Both the position numbers and the translations under genes were made by a program. Below, piece by piece: positions 42,134-51,423 of a stretch of 64,000 nt of DNA. The notes under the pieces are model-generated. The model searched no databases, was not told the origin of the DNA, and worked only from the letters and a program-made list of their open reading frames with translations. The stretch spans positions 2,663,977 to 2,727,976 of the forward strand of contig NZ_AP018248.1 of the NCBI RefSeq assembly GCF_002368295.1. Reading direction: 5' to 3'. The DNA comes from Tolypothrix tenuis PCC 7101. Lineage in GTDB: Bacteria > Cyanobacteriota > Cyanobacteriia > Cyanobacteriales > Nostocaceae. Every line of letters starts with the position of its first letter. The first letter of the stretch is position 1.

Positions 42134-43573
42134 ATGCGAGTAGCGATCGCGGGAGCGGGCCTAGCAGGACTTTCCTGCGCCAAATATCTCACAGACGCGG
42201 GTCACACCCCCATTGTCTTGGAACGCCGAGACGTACTGGGTGGCAAGGTGGCAGCGTGGCAAGATGCTGACGGAGACTGGTACGAAACAGGTCTGCACAT
42301 ATTTTTTGGGGCATACCCCAATATTTTGCAGCTATTCAAAGAACTGGGCATTGAAGACCGTTTGCAGTGGAAAGAACACACAATGATCTTCAACCAGCCC
42401 AATGCCCCAGGGACATACAGCCGCTTTGATTTCCCAGATTTGCCAGCACCCTTAAATGGCATAGTGGCAATCTTGCGAAACAACGATATGCTCACCTGGC
42501 CAGAAAAAATCCGTTTTGGGTTGGGTTTGTTACCAGCAATGGTACAAGGCCAGAAGTACGTAGAGGAAATGGACAAATACTCATGGACGGAATGGCTGCA
42601 AAAGCAAAACATTCCCCTAAGAGTTGAAAAAGAAGTTTTTATCGCTATGTCTAAGGCATTGAACTTCATTGGCCCAGAAGAAATTTCCGCTACTATCTTG
42701 CTAACAGCCCTCAATCGCTTTCTACAAGAAAAGAAAGGTTCAACCATGGCCTTTCTTGATGGTTCACCAACTGAGCGATTGTGTCAGCCGATAGTAGATT
42801 ACATCACCGAACGGGGCGGGGAAGTAAGATTAAATGCCCCCCTCAAAGAAATTTTACTCAACCCTGATGGTACCGTGAGGGGATTCTTAATTCGGGGGTT
42901 GAATGGCGCAGAAGACGAAGTGTTAACGGCTGATTTGTATGTATCTGCCATGCCCGTTGACCCCTTCAAGGTAATGCTGCCAGAACCGTGGAAGCAAATG
43001 GAGTTTTTCCAGCAGCTAGATGGACTAGAAGGAGTGCCAGTAATTAACCTCCATCTCTGGTTTGATCGCAAACTGACAGAAATTGACCACTTACTATTTT
43101 CGCGATCGCCCCTCCTCAGCGTTTATGCTGATATGAGCAACACCTGTCGTGGATATGCTAATCCGGATCGTTCAATGTTGGAATTAGTTCTAGCTCCAGC
43201 AAAAGATTGGATCTCTAAATCCGATGAGGAAATTGTTGATGCCACCATTGCTGAACTAGAAAAACTCTTTCCCCAACACTTTGGTGGGGATAATCCAGCC
43301 AAGCTGCTGAAATATCATGTGGTGAAAACGCCGCGTTCAGTTTACAAAGCGACTCCAGGTCGTCAACAGTACCGTCCCTCACAAAAAACTCCCATTGCCA
43401 ACTTCTATTTGACAGGGGATTACACCATGCAACGCTATTTGGCCAGTATGGAAGGGGCCGTACTTTCTGGTAAGCTTACAGCGCAGGCGATCTCGGAAGC
43501 AATCCCGGTGGACACTGCAAACAAACCGCAAACGCTCACCCGATCGCCCGCAACGAATGCTGCAACTGCCTGA
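42134..43573 (+). CDS. crtP: 15-cis-phytoene desaturase (CrtP/PDS)
   Basis: 479 residues of the plant-type phytoene desaturase, not the bacterial CrtI type. Introduces two double bases into 15-cis-phytoene to form zeta-carotene at the membrane, passing electrons to plastoquinone. The FAD-binding start MRVAIAGAGLAGLSCAKYLT then TPIVLERRDVLGGKVAAWQD, and the PDS-specific WYETGLHIFFGAYPNI, are complete, as is the C-terminal FYLTGDYTMQRYLASMEGAV followed by LSGKLTAQA. Its end overlaps crtB by 17 bases, indicating translational coupling of phytoene formation and desaturation. Confidence 0.96.
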   Translation: MRVAIAGAGLAGLSCAKYLTDAGHTPIVLERRDVLGGKVAAWQDADGDWYETGLHIFFGAYPNILQLFKELGIEDRLQWKEHTMIFNQPNAPGTYSRFDFPDLPAPLNGIVAILRNNDMLTWPEKIRFGLGLLPAMVQGQKYVEEMDKYSWTEWLQKQNIPLRVEKEVFIAMSKALNFIGPEEISATILLTALNRFLQEKKGSTMAFLDGSPTERLCQPIVDYITERGGEVRLNAPLKEILLNPDGTVRGFLIRGLNGAEDEVLTADLYVSAMPVDPFKVMLPEPWKQMEFFQQLDGLEGVPVINLHLWFDRKLTEIDHLLFSRSPLLSVYADMSNTCRGYANPDRSMLELVLAPAKDWISKSDEEIVDATIAELEKLFPQHFGGDNPAKLLKYHVVKTPRSVYKATPGRQQYRPSQKTPIANFYLTGDYTMQRYLASMEGAVLSGKLTAQAISEAIPVDTANKPQTLTRSPATNAATA

Positions 43574-44489
43574 TTCACCCCCGCGCATGAAAACGCTGGT
43601 CTCTGTAGACGATTCCTACAAACTTTGTCGGCAACTTATCGCCAAGTATTCCGCGACTTTTTACCTGAGCACTTTGCTCCTGAGCAAAGAAAAGCGTCCC
43701 GCTGTTTGGGCAATTTATGCTTGGTGTCGCCGTACAGATGAACTGGTAGATGGCCCTGCATCTGCTATGACTACGCCAGAAACCCTAGATCTATGGGAGA
43801 AGCAGCTAGAATCAATTTTTGCTGGTCATCCAGTAGAAAATTTTGATGTGGCTTTAGTGGATACTGTGAAACGCTTTTCGATGGATATTCAACCCTTTCG
43901 GGATATGATTGCCGGTCAGCGCATGGACTTATATCGCAGTCGCTATGAAACGTTTGAGGAATTATACGTCTACTGTTACCGCGTTGCTGGCACTGTCGGT
44001 TTAATGTCCACGGCGATTATGGGGTTGGATGATACCAGAAATACAGCGCCGTGGAACCGTACACAACAGCCCTATGTTCCAGTTCAAGAAGAAATTGCTT
44101 TAGGAATTGCGAAGCAACTCACCAATATCTTACGAGATGTTGGTGAAGATGCTAGGCGAGGACGAATTTATCTTCCCTTAGAAGATTTGGCACGTTTTAA
44201 CTACACCGAACAAGATTTATTTAAGGGTGTAGTAGACGATCGCTGGCGTGCCTTAATGCAGTTCCAAATTGAGCGCGCACGAGAATTCTACACCAGAGCA
44301 GAAAGAGGAATTTCCTACCTCTCCGCCGATGCTCGTTGGCCTGTTTGGGCAGCGCTGATGCATTACAGCCAAATTTTAAACTTTATCGAACGCAACGATT
44401 ATAATGTCTTCACTCAGCGCGCCTACGTCCCCCAGTGGAAAAAATTGCGTACTTTGCCACTGGCTTGGATGCGAGCGCAAGTCCTGTAA
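43557..44489 (+). CDS. crtB: Phytoene synthase CrtB
   Basis: 310 residues. Condenses two geranylgeranyl-PP to 15-cis-phytoene, the first carotenoid-specific step. Diagnostic trans-prenyltransferase motifs: AIYAWCRRTDELVDGPAS (first Asp-rich motif DELVD), YCYRVAGTVGLMSTAIM, and LTNILRDVGEDARRGRIYLP (second Asp-rich motif DVGED). The ATG at 43557 overlaps the crtP end by 17 bases. A later ATG at 43587 (MKTLVSVDDSYKLC) is possible, but the longer form matches what I recall of cyanobacterial CrtB starts. It is co-transcribed with crtP in one operon. Confidence 0.96.
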   Translation: MLQLPDSPPRMKTLVSVDDSYKLCRQLIAKYSATFYLSTLLLSKEKRPAVWAIYAWCRRTDELVDGPASAMTTPETLDLWEKQLESIFAGHPVENFDVALVDTVKRFSMDIQPFRDMIAGQRMDLYRSRYETFEELYVYCYRVAGTVGLMSTAIMGLDDTRNTAPWNRTQQPYVPVQEEIALGIAKQLTNILRDVGEDARRGRIYLPLEDLARFNYTEQDLFKGVVDDRWRALMQFQIERAREFYTRAERGISYLSADARWPVWAALMHYSQILNFIERNDYNVFTQRAYVPQWKKLRTLPLAWMRAQVL

Positions 44490-44491
44490 AT

Positions 44492-44615
44492 TTTAGTCAG
44501 TAGTCAGTAGTCAGTAGTTAACAATTATTTACTAAAATCTTTCCAGATGACGCTTTTTCCTGACTCCAACTTCTGAAAAAACAGTTGACTAATGACTAAT
44601 GACTAATGACTAAAA
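44492..44615. repeat. STRR-type tandem repeats after crtB
   Basis: AGTCAGTAGTCAGTAGTCAG near 44497 and TGACTAATGACTAATGACTA near 44586, heptanucleotide units in opposite sense flanking a short unique stretch. Transcribed, they could pair, but no terminator T-run follows. Confidence 0.75.
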
Positions 44616-44665
44616 AATGTTTGACTTGTAAAGATGTATCTGCTACTATTGTTATTCGTGACCCA

Positions 44666-44757
44666 GGAGAGGTGGCTGAGTGGTCGAAAGCGGCAGATTG
44701 CTAATCTGTTGTACGGCAGGCAACTCCGTACCGAGGGTTCGAATCCCTCCCTCTCCG
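44666..44757 (+). tRNA. tRNA-Ser (GCT)
   Basis: A complete 92 base class II tRNA. The acceptor stem GGAGAGG (44666-44672) pairs with CCTCTCC (44750-44756), discriminator G at 44757. The D arm holds GGCTGAGTGGTCGAAAGC. The anticodon loop is in CAGATTGCTAATCTG, with anticodon GCT reading AGC/AGU serine codons. A long variable arm (GTACGGCAGGCAACTCCGTAC) and the T arm GAGGGTTCGAATCCCTC are typical of serine. CCA is not encoded. A terminator-like hairpin follows. Confidence 0.96.
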
Positions 44758-44777
44758 TTTTCCCAGCCATTAAAAGT

Positions 44778-44810
44778 AAGTGATGACACTGAGTTTGCAT
44801 CACTTTTTTA
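44778..44810 (+). terminator. Rho-independent terminator after tRNA-Ser
   Basis: Stem AAGTGATG (44778-44785) with CATCACTT (44798-44805), a 12 base loop, followed by a T-run at 44806-44809. It lies 20 bases beyond the tRNA 3' end. Confidence 0.8.
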
Positions 44811-45009
44811 ATGAATTTAGGATGATAAGTTTTTTTAAACTCTAAAAATACGTCTTCAGGCATAGGTATTAATGTTGGCATCAACACCTCTATATCTTCA
44901 GGAGGATGATATTATTTATGCTTTGGAGTCTGTAAATATTAACCTAACCTCAAATATAGTTAGAATTTTACTTTCAGACTCCTAAAGAATAGAGGAGTGA
45001 AAGTAATTT

Positions 45010-46335
45010 ATGCCAAGAATTAGTACAGCCTTAGCCCTGAGTGTAGCTACCTTAGCCGCTGGTTTTCTGTTAGGAGCTTGTAATGATACTGCTAGCAACT
45101 CTAATAGTACAGGGAACACACAAGGCACCGCTACCCCAGCAGCCAACTCAACGACCACAACTAATGCCAAAGGTCTGAAAATCGGTTCCTTACTACCATC
45201 AACAGGCGATTTAGCATCGATCGGTCAGCAGATGGTGGGTTCAGTTCCCTTGCTGGTAGACACAGTCAATGCTTGTGGTGGCGTAAACGGTGAACCAGTC
45301 ACCTTAGTACCAGTAGACGATCAAACAGATCCGAAAGCAGGTGCAGCTGGGATGACCAAACTTGCAACCTTGGATAAGGTGGCTGGTGTAGTAGGTTCCT
45401 TTGCTAGTAGCGTTTCCACTGCGGCTATCTCAGTGGCGACACCGAATAAAGTGATGTTGATTTCCCCAGGTAGCACTAGTCCTGTGTTTACGGAAAAGGC
45501 TCAGAAAGGCGACTATAAAGGCTTTTGGGCACGCACTGCACCCCCAGATACTTACCAAGCACTAGCCTTGGCGCAACTTGCTAAGAAAAAAGGATTTAAG
45601 CGCGTTTCTACAGTCGTGATTAATAACGACTATGGTGTTGGTTTTGAAAAAGCATTTGTACAAACTTTTGAAAAATTAGGTGGAACAGTAGTTAATAAAG
45701 ATAAACCTGTCCGTTACGATCCTAAAGCTCAGACCTTTGATACGGAAGCTGCGGCGGCTTTTGCTGGCAAACCAGATGCAGTATTAGCAGTACTGTATGC
45801 GGAGACAGGAAGTATATTTCTTAAAACTGCTTACCAGCAAGGCTTAACCAAAGGAGTGCAAATTCTGCTGACTGATGGCGTAAAATCACCTACTTTCCCA
45901 GAGCAAGTAGGCAAAGCTAGTGATGGCAAATATATTTTAACTGGTGCGATCGGTACAGTTCCAGGTTCCGATGGCAAAGCATTAGAAGGCTTTAACAAAC
46001 TCTGGAAAGAGAAAAAAGGTGGTTCACCAGGAGAATACGCACCTCAAGCTTGGGATGCAGCTGCATTGTTAGCATTAGCCGCACAAGCTGCTAAAGAAAA
46101 TACAGGTGTTGGCATTGCTAGTAAAATTCGAGAAGTTTCTAATGGCCCGGGTACAGAAGTTACCGATGTTTGTGAAGGGCTAAAATTGCTCAAAGAAGGT
46201 AAAAAGATTAACTACCAAGGAGCTAGCGGTAACGTTGATGTTGACGCTAATGGCGATGTGGTTGGTGTTTACGATGTCTGGACTGTGGGGGATGATGGCA
46301 AAATCACAGTGATTGATAAAGTTAATCCTAAATAG
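45010..46335 (+). CDS. ABC transporter substrate-binding lipoprotein (branched-chain/neutral amino acid type, NatB-like)
   Basis: 441 residues. Lipobox LLGAC places the lipidated Cys at 24, followed by an Asn/Ser/Thr-rich tether (25-55). The rest is a type I periplasmic binding protein (Peripla_BP_6): LKIGSLLPSTGDLASIGQQM, VNGEPVTLVPVDDQTDPKAG, VAGVVGSFASSVSTAAISVA, RVSTVVINNDYGVGFEKAFV, KPDAVLAVLYAETGSIFLKT. It captures amino acids or a related solute for an ABC importer. Cyanobacterial NatB (neutral amino acids, N-I system) is the best guess from memory. No permease or ATPase genes are adjacent, consistent with the scattered nat genes of Nostocales. A GGAG sequence lies about 12 bases before the ATG. 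Confidence 0.88.
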   Translation: MPRISTALALSVATLAAGFLLGACNDTASNSNSTGNTQGTATPAANSTTTTNAKGLKIGSLLPSTGDLASIGQQMVGSVPLLVDTVNACGGVNGEPVTLVPVDDQTDPKAGAAGMTKLATLDKVAGVVGSFASSVSTAAISVATPNKVMLISPGSTSPVFTEKAQKGDYKGFWARTAPPDTYQALALAQLAKKKGFKRVSTVVINNDYGVGFEKAFVQTFEKLGGTVVNKDKPVRYDPKAQTFDTEAAAAFAGKPDAVLAVLYAETGSIFLKTAYQQGLTKGVQILLTDGVKSPTFPEQVGKASDGKYILTGAIGTVPGSDGKALEGFNKLWKEKKGGSPGEYAPQAWDAAALLALAAQAAKENTGVGIASKIREVSNGPGTEVTDVCEGLKLLKEGKKINYQGASGNVDVDANGDVVGVYDVWTVGDDGKITVIDKVNPK

Positions 46336-46680
46336 GGCTCTTTAATTACTCTTTCTAAAATACAAGGTTGGGTTGTAGCTTGCTTCCCTGTAGGGGTTAT
46401 ATCTCAATACATTTCAGAGAAGATCATTAGTGATTGATTTGTCACTTGGGAAACAGTTAGCTCAATTGGGGGATTCTCCCCCAAACCCCCGATTGGAGGA
46501 CGGTTGCGTCCCCCAAACCCCCTCCAAAATTATTTAGGGCTTACGCAAGTGTCACATTTTTTTCTTTTAGTCTGTCAAAAGTCCAAAGTCCAAAAAACTG
46601 AATTTTTGACTCTTGACTCTTGACTCTTAAACCAGAAGATGGATGTACCAGTTGCGTAAATCCTGATTCAAAAATGGGAT
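46336..46680. repeat. Repeat-rich gap with MITE-like element
   Basis: Three repeat types are stacked. GGGGGATTCTCCCCCAAACC-type sequence lies near 46466-46527. An element bounded by GGGCTTACGCAA (46537-46548) and TTGCGTAAATCC (46652-46663) resembles the one at 4312-4433. Inside it lies the GAGTCAA heptamer family (TTTTTGACTCTTGACTCTTG). No gene is present. Confidence 0.55.
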
Positions 46681-47517
46681 TTAGAAACCACTGAAGTTGT
46701 AGCCAACGCCTAACATCACGCCTATGTCAGTATTGTTAAAAAAGCCAGCATTGACAGACGCAGTAGCCGTAAATTGGGTATTGAGAGGAAAATCAAAGCC
46801 ACCAGAGACTAAAAAGGCGGCTTCAGAGTTATCACCAGTTTTAATTGCTGCACCTAATCCTATGTAAGGCGCAATTGGTAAGGGTTCACTAAATGGATCT
46901 GCTACCTGCTGAAAGGTAAAGTCATAGGTGAGGGGAAGTAGAATTGTGGTGTTGTCACCTAAAACTGCTGATGGACGGAAAGATATAGCATTGCTTAATC
47001 CAACTTTACTAATGACAGCAAAGTTACCATCACCTAAAGCAGAGTCACTACCACTGACACCAATGTTACCTGCAATACCAATATAGCTTCTCCCACCACG
47101 GGTAGCTCTACCTGGTTCAATATCAGCTTGCGCTACTTGAGTAGTAGCTGGTTGAGTAGTGGGTTGTTGCGCGGTAGGTTCCGAGTTCTGGGGGATAAAG
47201 CCAGCAGCTGAGGTGATTGCTGTACCGGGAACTGGTGTAACTATGCGATTAGCGGTTTCTTGTATAGCAGCGTTAGGGAACTGCTGCGAAACCGTGAAAT
47301 TTGTATTGGTTTGAGTAGGGGTATTTTGGGCTGTAGCTTCTGGTTCAGTAGTTGATTGGCTGGGGGATGCTACGGTTGTAGCAGCATTAGTAAACTGCTG
47401 ATTATTTGAGGAATCTACTGTTTGAGCGACAGCAGATAAGCTACTACCTAAGACTGCACAAGCTGCTAAACTTGGCAAGCAAAAAACAGCTTTACGAATA
47501 ATAGTATTCACATTCAC
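46681..47517 (-). CDS. Outer-membrane beta-barrel-like protein of unknown function
   Basis: 278 residues. A signal peptide is present (residues 1-31, AVFCLPSLAACAVLGSSLSA ending VAQ). Residues ~35-140 are a low-complexity Gln/Thr/Pro/Ala-rich segment (TEPEATAQNTPTQTNTNFTV, SEPTAQQPTTQPATTQVAQA). From ~145 amphipathic strands appear (GRSYIGIAGNIGVSGSDS, FAVISKVGLSNAISFRPSAV, TILLPLTYDFTFQQV, YIGLGAAIKTG, AAFLVSGGFDFPLNTQFTAT), and the protein ends GVMLGVGYNFSGF. The final aromatic Phe and alternating strands are typical of a small 8-stranded outer-membrane barrel. The transport or adhesion role is unknown. It is monocistronic. Confidence 0.72.
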   Translation of the reverse strand: MNVNTIIRKAVFCLPSLAACAVLGSSLSAVAQTVDSSNNQQFTNAATTVASPSQSTTEPEATAQNTPTQTNTNFTVSQQFPNAAIQETANRIVTPVPGTAITSAAGFIPQNSEPTAQQPTTQPATTQVAQADIEPGRATRGGRSYIGIAGNIGVSGSDSALGDGNFAVISKVGLSNAISFRPSAVLGDNTTILLPLTYDFTFQQVADPFSEPLPIAPYIGLGAAIKTGDNSEAAFLVSGGFDFPLNTQFTATASVNAGFFNNTDIGVMLGVGYNFSGF

Positions 47518-47922
47518 TCCTTACAAAAATATTGCCACACATAAATAAACGGTTTTTGGTGTTAAGCCAAGAAATCTTGGTAACATCCAACCATTTAACA
47601 CGAAAAAACTAATTCTCACACCCCGTATTTGACGGAATTATACTAATCCTTTAGGGTTTGTGATGTTACTCAAGATGGCTGTATAGCCCATGTCAATAAA
47701 CCTCTCTTATAGGAAAGGCTGCACCCACAGGGTAGCGAACAGGAAAGCAATGGCAATCTTTTCCATGCTCACTGGTCATTCGTAGTGTCTCACAAATAAT
47801 ACCAATTTGAATAAATAATGTGATAAATACGTAGGCTGGGGTGAGTACGCCGCAATACTACAAGGGATAGCTTTTTGAACTCAAAATTAGTTAAGGGGAA
47901 AAGGTTAAAGGTTAAGGGTTAA
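47518..47922. other. Gap upstream of the beta-barrel gene
   Basis: About 400 bases without a gene. It holds a TACCAATTTGAATAAATAAT segment near 47797 that resembles the end of the repeat at 58213. The promoter of the minus-strand barrel gene is presumably near 47520-47600. Confidence 0.4.
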
Positions 47923-48035
47923 GGGACTTCCAGAAAATAAATTATCGAATATAGTCCGAGAATATTTTTATTCTCCTCCTGCTCCCTGCCCCCTTGCCAA
48001 GAAAGCGATAGTATATTTTTTTAGTTGGAAGTCCC
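47923..48035. repeat. MITE candidate, copy B (113 bp, perfect GGGACTTCC ends, TAA duplication)
   Basis: Ends GGGACTTCC (47923-47931) and GGAAGTCCC (48027-48035) are exact inverses. Including the adjoining A and T they extend to AGGGACTTCCA. The flanks are TAA (47920-47922) and TAA (48036-48038). The subterminal AGAAAATAAATTAT and GCGATAGTATATTTTTTTAG match copy A at 4459-4594. There is no open frame. The 3 base TNA duplication is typical of IS5-group transposases. Confidence 0.75.
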
Positions 48036-48155
48036 TAAAGGTTTTTTCTTTCCCTTTTCCCATTCCCCTTTTTCCCCTTAACCGACAAGTATTGGAGTAA
48101 GCCGTACTTTTCTAGTAGGAAATAGCAATCCCAATCAGGAAATACTTAGGGTAAT

Positions 48156-48389
48156 TCACTCATCATTCAAAGTTTCAATTAGCAAATCGACTTGCTGCTG
48201 TCGCTGCTGCAAAAAATTCTCGCATTGACGCAAATTCTCGACAGCAGTTGTAAATTGTGCAAATACTTCTTCTAATTCCAACTCGCCTGTTTCAATACGA
48301 GTAATAATTTGTTCGATTTCAGCCACTTTATCCTCATAATTCCAACCTGTGAGGGCATCAGAATTAGCAGGGTTCTTACGTTTTATCAT
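48156..48389 (-). CDS. xseB: Exodeoxyribonuclease VII small subunit
   Basis: 77 residues. A helical hairpin with NYEDKVAEIEQIITRIETGE, LELEEVFAQFTTAVENLRQC and ENFLQQRQQQVDLLIETL. The first part is the XseB signature (E-x2-L/I-x-I-V/I-x2-L/I-E-x-G-x-L/E-L-E). Exonuclease VII (XseA plus several XseB) digests single-stranded DNA processively into oligonucleotides. The ATG is separated from the xseA stop by one base, so the pair is translationally coupled on the minus strand. Confidence 0.93.
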   Translation of the reverse strand: MIKRKNPANSDALTGWNYEDKVAEIEQIITRIETGELELEEVFAQFTTAVENLRQCENFLQQRQQQVDLLIETLNDE

Positions 48390-48390
48390 C

Positions 48391-49650
48391 CTAATCTTTT
48401 ACTTCTTCAACTTTCACTTTAACTTCTCCCTGCCCCAATTGAATCAATAACTCATCACCCACAGCTAAATCTGCAGCAGTTCGGGCGATCGCACCATTTT
48501 CTTGTATAACTACAGCATAACCACGCTGTAATACTGCTTTTGGGTCAAGGGTCACCAATTTTTGGCGTAACATTTCTAAATGTTGGCTGGCTTGCTGCGA
48601 TCGCCTTTTTGTAACTTGCACTAATTGCTGACGCTTCCAAGCTAGCCGTTGCTTTTCTTGTTGTACTTGCCGATCTAAGCGTAAATGTTGCAGCCGATTT
48701 TGCAATACTCGCAGCTTGTGTTCAGCAGCTTGTGTAGAGTAAAGTACCGCCTCTTGTAAAGCTTCCACTCGTTGCCGATGTTGAGTATACAATTCCGCCA
48801 GTGCTGGTACAACCAGTTCTGCCGCAGCAGTGGGAGTATGCACACATACATCTGCAACTAAATCTGCTAAAGATTCATCTCGTTGATGACCAATGCCTGT
48901 AATTACTGGTATAGAACAATTAGCTAGCGATCGCACTACTCGTTCATCGTTAAAGCAAGCTAATTCCTCAACTGCGCCGCCTCCCCGTGACAAAATTAGC
49001 ACCTCGGCTCGCCCATCTCGTTCTACCCGTTCAATGGCTTTTACTATCGATTCTGGCGCTTGCTCACCTTGTACTGTGGCCGGAGAAAATAAAACCTGTA
49101 ACCCTGGATACCTTTGTTTCAGAGTTCTTTGAATATCACCCCAAGCCGCAGCCGTTGGGGAAGTAATCACGGCGATAGTTTGGGGATGAGAAGGAAGCGA
49201 TCGCTTTCTTTCGGAATCAAATAACCCCTCAGATAGCAAGCGGTTTTTTAACTGTTGATAGCGTAAAGCCTGTAAACCTGCGCCAGCAGGTAAAGCTTGC
49301 CAAACAGATAGCTGATATTCTCCCCTTTGAGGATAAACTCTCAGACTACCTAAAATAATTAACTGTTCACCAGGAATAGGGATTTGCGCCAGCTTTGCCA
49401 ATTGACTATTCCACGCCACACATTTAATTCCAGCTGTACCATCAGGATCTTGCAATGTGAAAAATAAACCACTGCGATGGTGATTAGCACTGGAAACTTC
49501 TCCTGTCACCCAAACTTGTCGCAGTTGATTGTCTTGTTCCAACAGCAAGCGAATGTAGTCAGTTAACCCAGCTACCGAAAGTGCAGTATCAGGAATTAAA
49601 GAGTTGACAAAATCGGAAGTCATCAAAGACGCAGCTAAAAATCTATCCAA
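48391..49650 (-). CDS. xseA: Exodeoxyribonuclease VII large subunit
   Basis: 419 residues. The N-terminal OB fold has VWVTGEVSSANHHRSGLFFT. The catalytic core contains AVITSPTAAAWGDIQRTLKQ, LILSRGGGAVEELACFNDER and VITGIGHQRDESLADLVADV then CVHTPTAAAE. A long C-terminal coiled coil (~280-380) and a small C-terminal beta segment follow, as in the family. It degrades single-stranded DNA with XseB and acts in repair and mutation avoidance. A later ATG (MTSDFVNSL) nine codons in is an alternative start. xseB follows immediately. Confidence 0.95.
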   Translation of the reverse strand: MDRFLAASLMTSDFVNSLIPDTALSVAGLTDYIRLLLEQDNQLRQVWVTGEVSSANHHRSGLFFTLQDPDGTAGIKCVAWNSQLAKLAQIPIPGEQLIILGSLRVYPQRGEYQLSVWQALPAGAGLQALRYQQLKNRLLSEGLFDSERKRSLPSHPQTIAVITSPTAAAWGDIQRTLKQRYPGLQVLFSPATVQGEQAPESIVKAIERVERDGRAEVLILSRGGGAVEELACFNDERVVRSLANCSIPVITGIGHQRDESLADLVADVCVHTPTAAAELVVPALAELYTQHRQRVEALQEAVLYSTQAAEHKLRVLQNRLQHLRLDRQVQQEKQRLAWKRQQLVQVTKRRSQQASQHLEMLRQKLVTLDPKAVLQRGYAVVIQENGAIARTAADLAVGDELLIQLGQGEVKVKVEEVKD

Positions 49651-49738
49651 ATCCTAGCAAATCAGTGCTGACTTACTGAAGGAATTAAAAAACGCAGAGG
49701 GGCGCAGAGTGTTTTTGGCGTTTAGCAAAGCTGGTTTT

Positions 49739-51235
49739 TTAACTGTGGTTGTCTATTTGGGCGCGTTGTAAACTACCAGAAAAGTCAACATAAACACTTT
49801 TCCATTCAGTAAAAACATCTAAGGCGGTAGTACCAGCTTCTCTATGTCCATTGCCTGTTTGTTTGACACCACCAAAAGGCAAGTGTACTTCAGCACCAAT
49901 AGTCGGGCCATTGATATAAGTGATACCTGCCTCAATGTCGCGCATAGCTGTAAAAGCGCGGTTAATGTCGCGAGTGTAGACTGAGGAAGATAGACCGTAA
50001 TTGGTATCGTTGAGGACTGCGATCGCATCTTCAAAGGAGCTAACCTCAATTAATGCGACTACTGGCCCGAATATTTCTTCACGGGCAACCCGCATTTCTG
50101 GTGTCACATTATCCAAAATTGTCGGTTTAAAGAAGTTACCGTTTTTTAATTGCCCCTCGCTGGCAATTTCTCCACCAATTAATATTTTTGCCCCTTCTTC
50201 ACGGGCAATATCTAAATATTTGCTGACTCTTTGCAACTGCGATTCATTAATTAGCGGCCCGATATCTATATCTGGATCGGTTCCAGCCCCTAAGCGTAAT
50301 TTGCTGGTACGCTCGTAAAGCATGGCAGTAAATTTTTCTTTGATGTCACGATGCAATATTAAACGACTAGTAGCTGTACATCGTTGTCCCGCAGTTCCAA
50401 AAGCTCCCCAAACAGCACCATCTAACGCCAGTTCTAAATCTGCGTCTTCCATGACAACTTGAGCATTTTTACCGCCCATTTCCAAGCAAACGCGCTTGTG
50501 AGTACGTCCGCAAGTTGCACCGACAAATGCACCTGTTTCGGAAGAGCCAGTAAAAGATACTAAATCCACATCAGGATGCTCGACTAAGGCTTTCCCCGCT
50601 TCTTCTCCCACACCATGCACAAGGTTAATGACTCCTGGTGGTAAACCTGCTGCGGCAAAAATCTCAACTAATTTGGTTGCACAGGCGGGGGTATCTTCAG
50701 CAGGTTTGAGGATAACGGTATTACCACATACCAATGCTGGCATAGCTTTCCAGCAAGGAATCGCCACGGGAAAATTCCAAGGAGTAATTAAAGCACATAC
50801 CCCTATTGGCATTCTCACCGTCATAGCAAATTTATTGGGCATTTCTGAGGGTGTCGTTTGCCCGAATAATCGCCGCCCTTCGCCAGCACTATAAAAGGCG
50901 CAGTCAATACCTTCTTGCACATCGCCTCTGGCTTCAGTTAAGGGTTTACCCATTTCGCGGCTAATTAACTGAGCGAGTTCTTCTTTGTGCTGAAGTAATA
51001 TCTCTCCGACACGAAAAATATATTCGGCTCTAGCTGGTGCGGGAACTTTCCGCCAACTGCGGTAAGCTTGACGGGCGGCGGCTACTGCTTGATTAACATC
51101 ATCTGCTAAGGAACGGGGAAAGATAGCAACAACTTCATTTTTATCAGCAGGGTTGCGACTTTCTAAAGTGGCTCCCCCTAAAGCACTCAACCACTCACCG
51201 TTGATGTAATTGCGGCAACTTAAGGCAGTAGTCAT
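49739..51235 (-). CDS. NAD(P)-dependent aldehyde dehydrogenase
   Basis: 498 residues from the ATG at 51235, chosen because GGAGG lies 8 bases upstream. An in-frame ATG nine codons further up lacks this. Conserved ALDH motifs: ITPWNFPVAIPCWKAMPALV then CGNTVILKPAEDTP (cofactor), SFTGSSETGAFVG (glycine loop), LEMGGKNAQVV (catalytic Glu), GQRCTATSR (catalytic Cys286), EEIFGPVVALIEV and PFGGVKQTGNG. It oxidises an aldehyde to an acid. The closest general groups are semialdehyde and betaine/aminoadipic-type ALDHs, and substrate assignment is not safe. It is monocistronic, with STRR repeats upstream. Confidence 0.9.
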   Translation of the reverse strand: MTTALSCRNYINGEWLSALGGATLESRNPADKNEVVAIFPRSLADDVNQAVAAARQAYRSWRKVPAPARAEYIFRVGEILLQHKEELAQLISREMGKPLTEARGDVQEGIDCAFYSAGEGRRLFGQTTPSEMPNKFAMTVRMPIGVCALITPWNFPVAIPCWKAMPALVCGNTVILKPAEDTPACATKLVEIFAAAGLPPGVINLVHGVGEEAGKALVEHPDVDLVSFTGSSETGAFVGATCGRTHKRVCLEMGGKNAQVVMEDADLELALDGAVWGAFGTAGQRCTATSRLILHRDIKEKFTAMLYERTSKLRLGAGTDPDIDIGPLINESQLQRVSKYLDIAREEGAKILIGGEIASEGQLKNGNFFKPTILDNVTPEMRVAREEIFGPVVALIEVSSFEDAIAVLNDTNYGLSSSVYTRDINRAFTAMRDIEAGITYINGPTIGAEVHLPFGGVKQTGNGHREAGTTALDVFTEWKSVYVDFSGSLQRAQIDNHS

Positions 51236-51302
51236 TTTTAAGACCTCCAGCTCTACATCCACTGGAACTTTTGTACTAAGTGTGCCGTGCTTTAGAGGTT
51301 GT

Positions 51303-51420
51303 CGTCAAGTATTGGGCATTGGGCATGGGGCATTGGGCATAGTAATGGGTAATTGGTAATGGTATTTATCTCCTTTTCCCTTTCCCCTTTCCCCTTTCCC
51401 CTTTTCCCCCATCCCCCTCT
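51303..51420. repeat. STRR-type tandem repeats
   Basis: GGGCATTGGGCATGGGGCAT, AATGGGTAATTGGTAATGG and CCCTTTCCCCTTTCCCC stacks between the ALDH and the PG-binding protein. This is the same heptamer class as at 12119-12250. Confidence 0.75.
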
Positions 51421-51423
51421 GCT

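Noticed and set aside
44603..44887. 94-codon minus-strand frame
   Set aside because: It runs antisense through the complete tRNA-Ser gene and its terminator. It has no family features.
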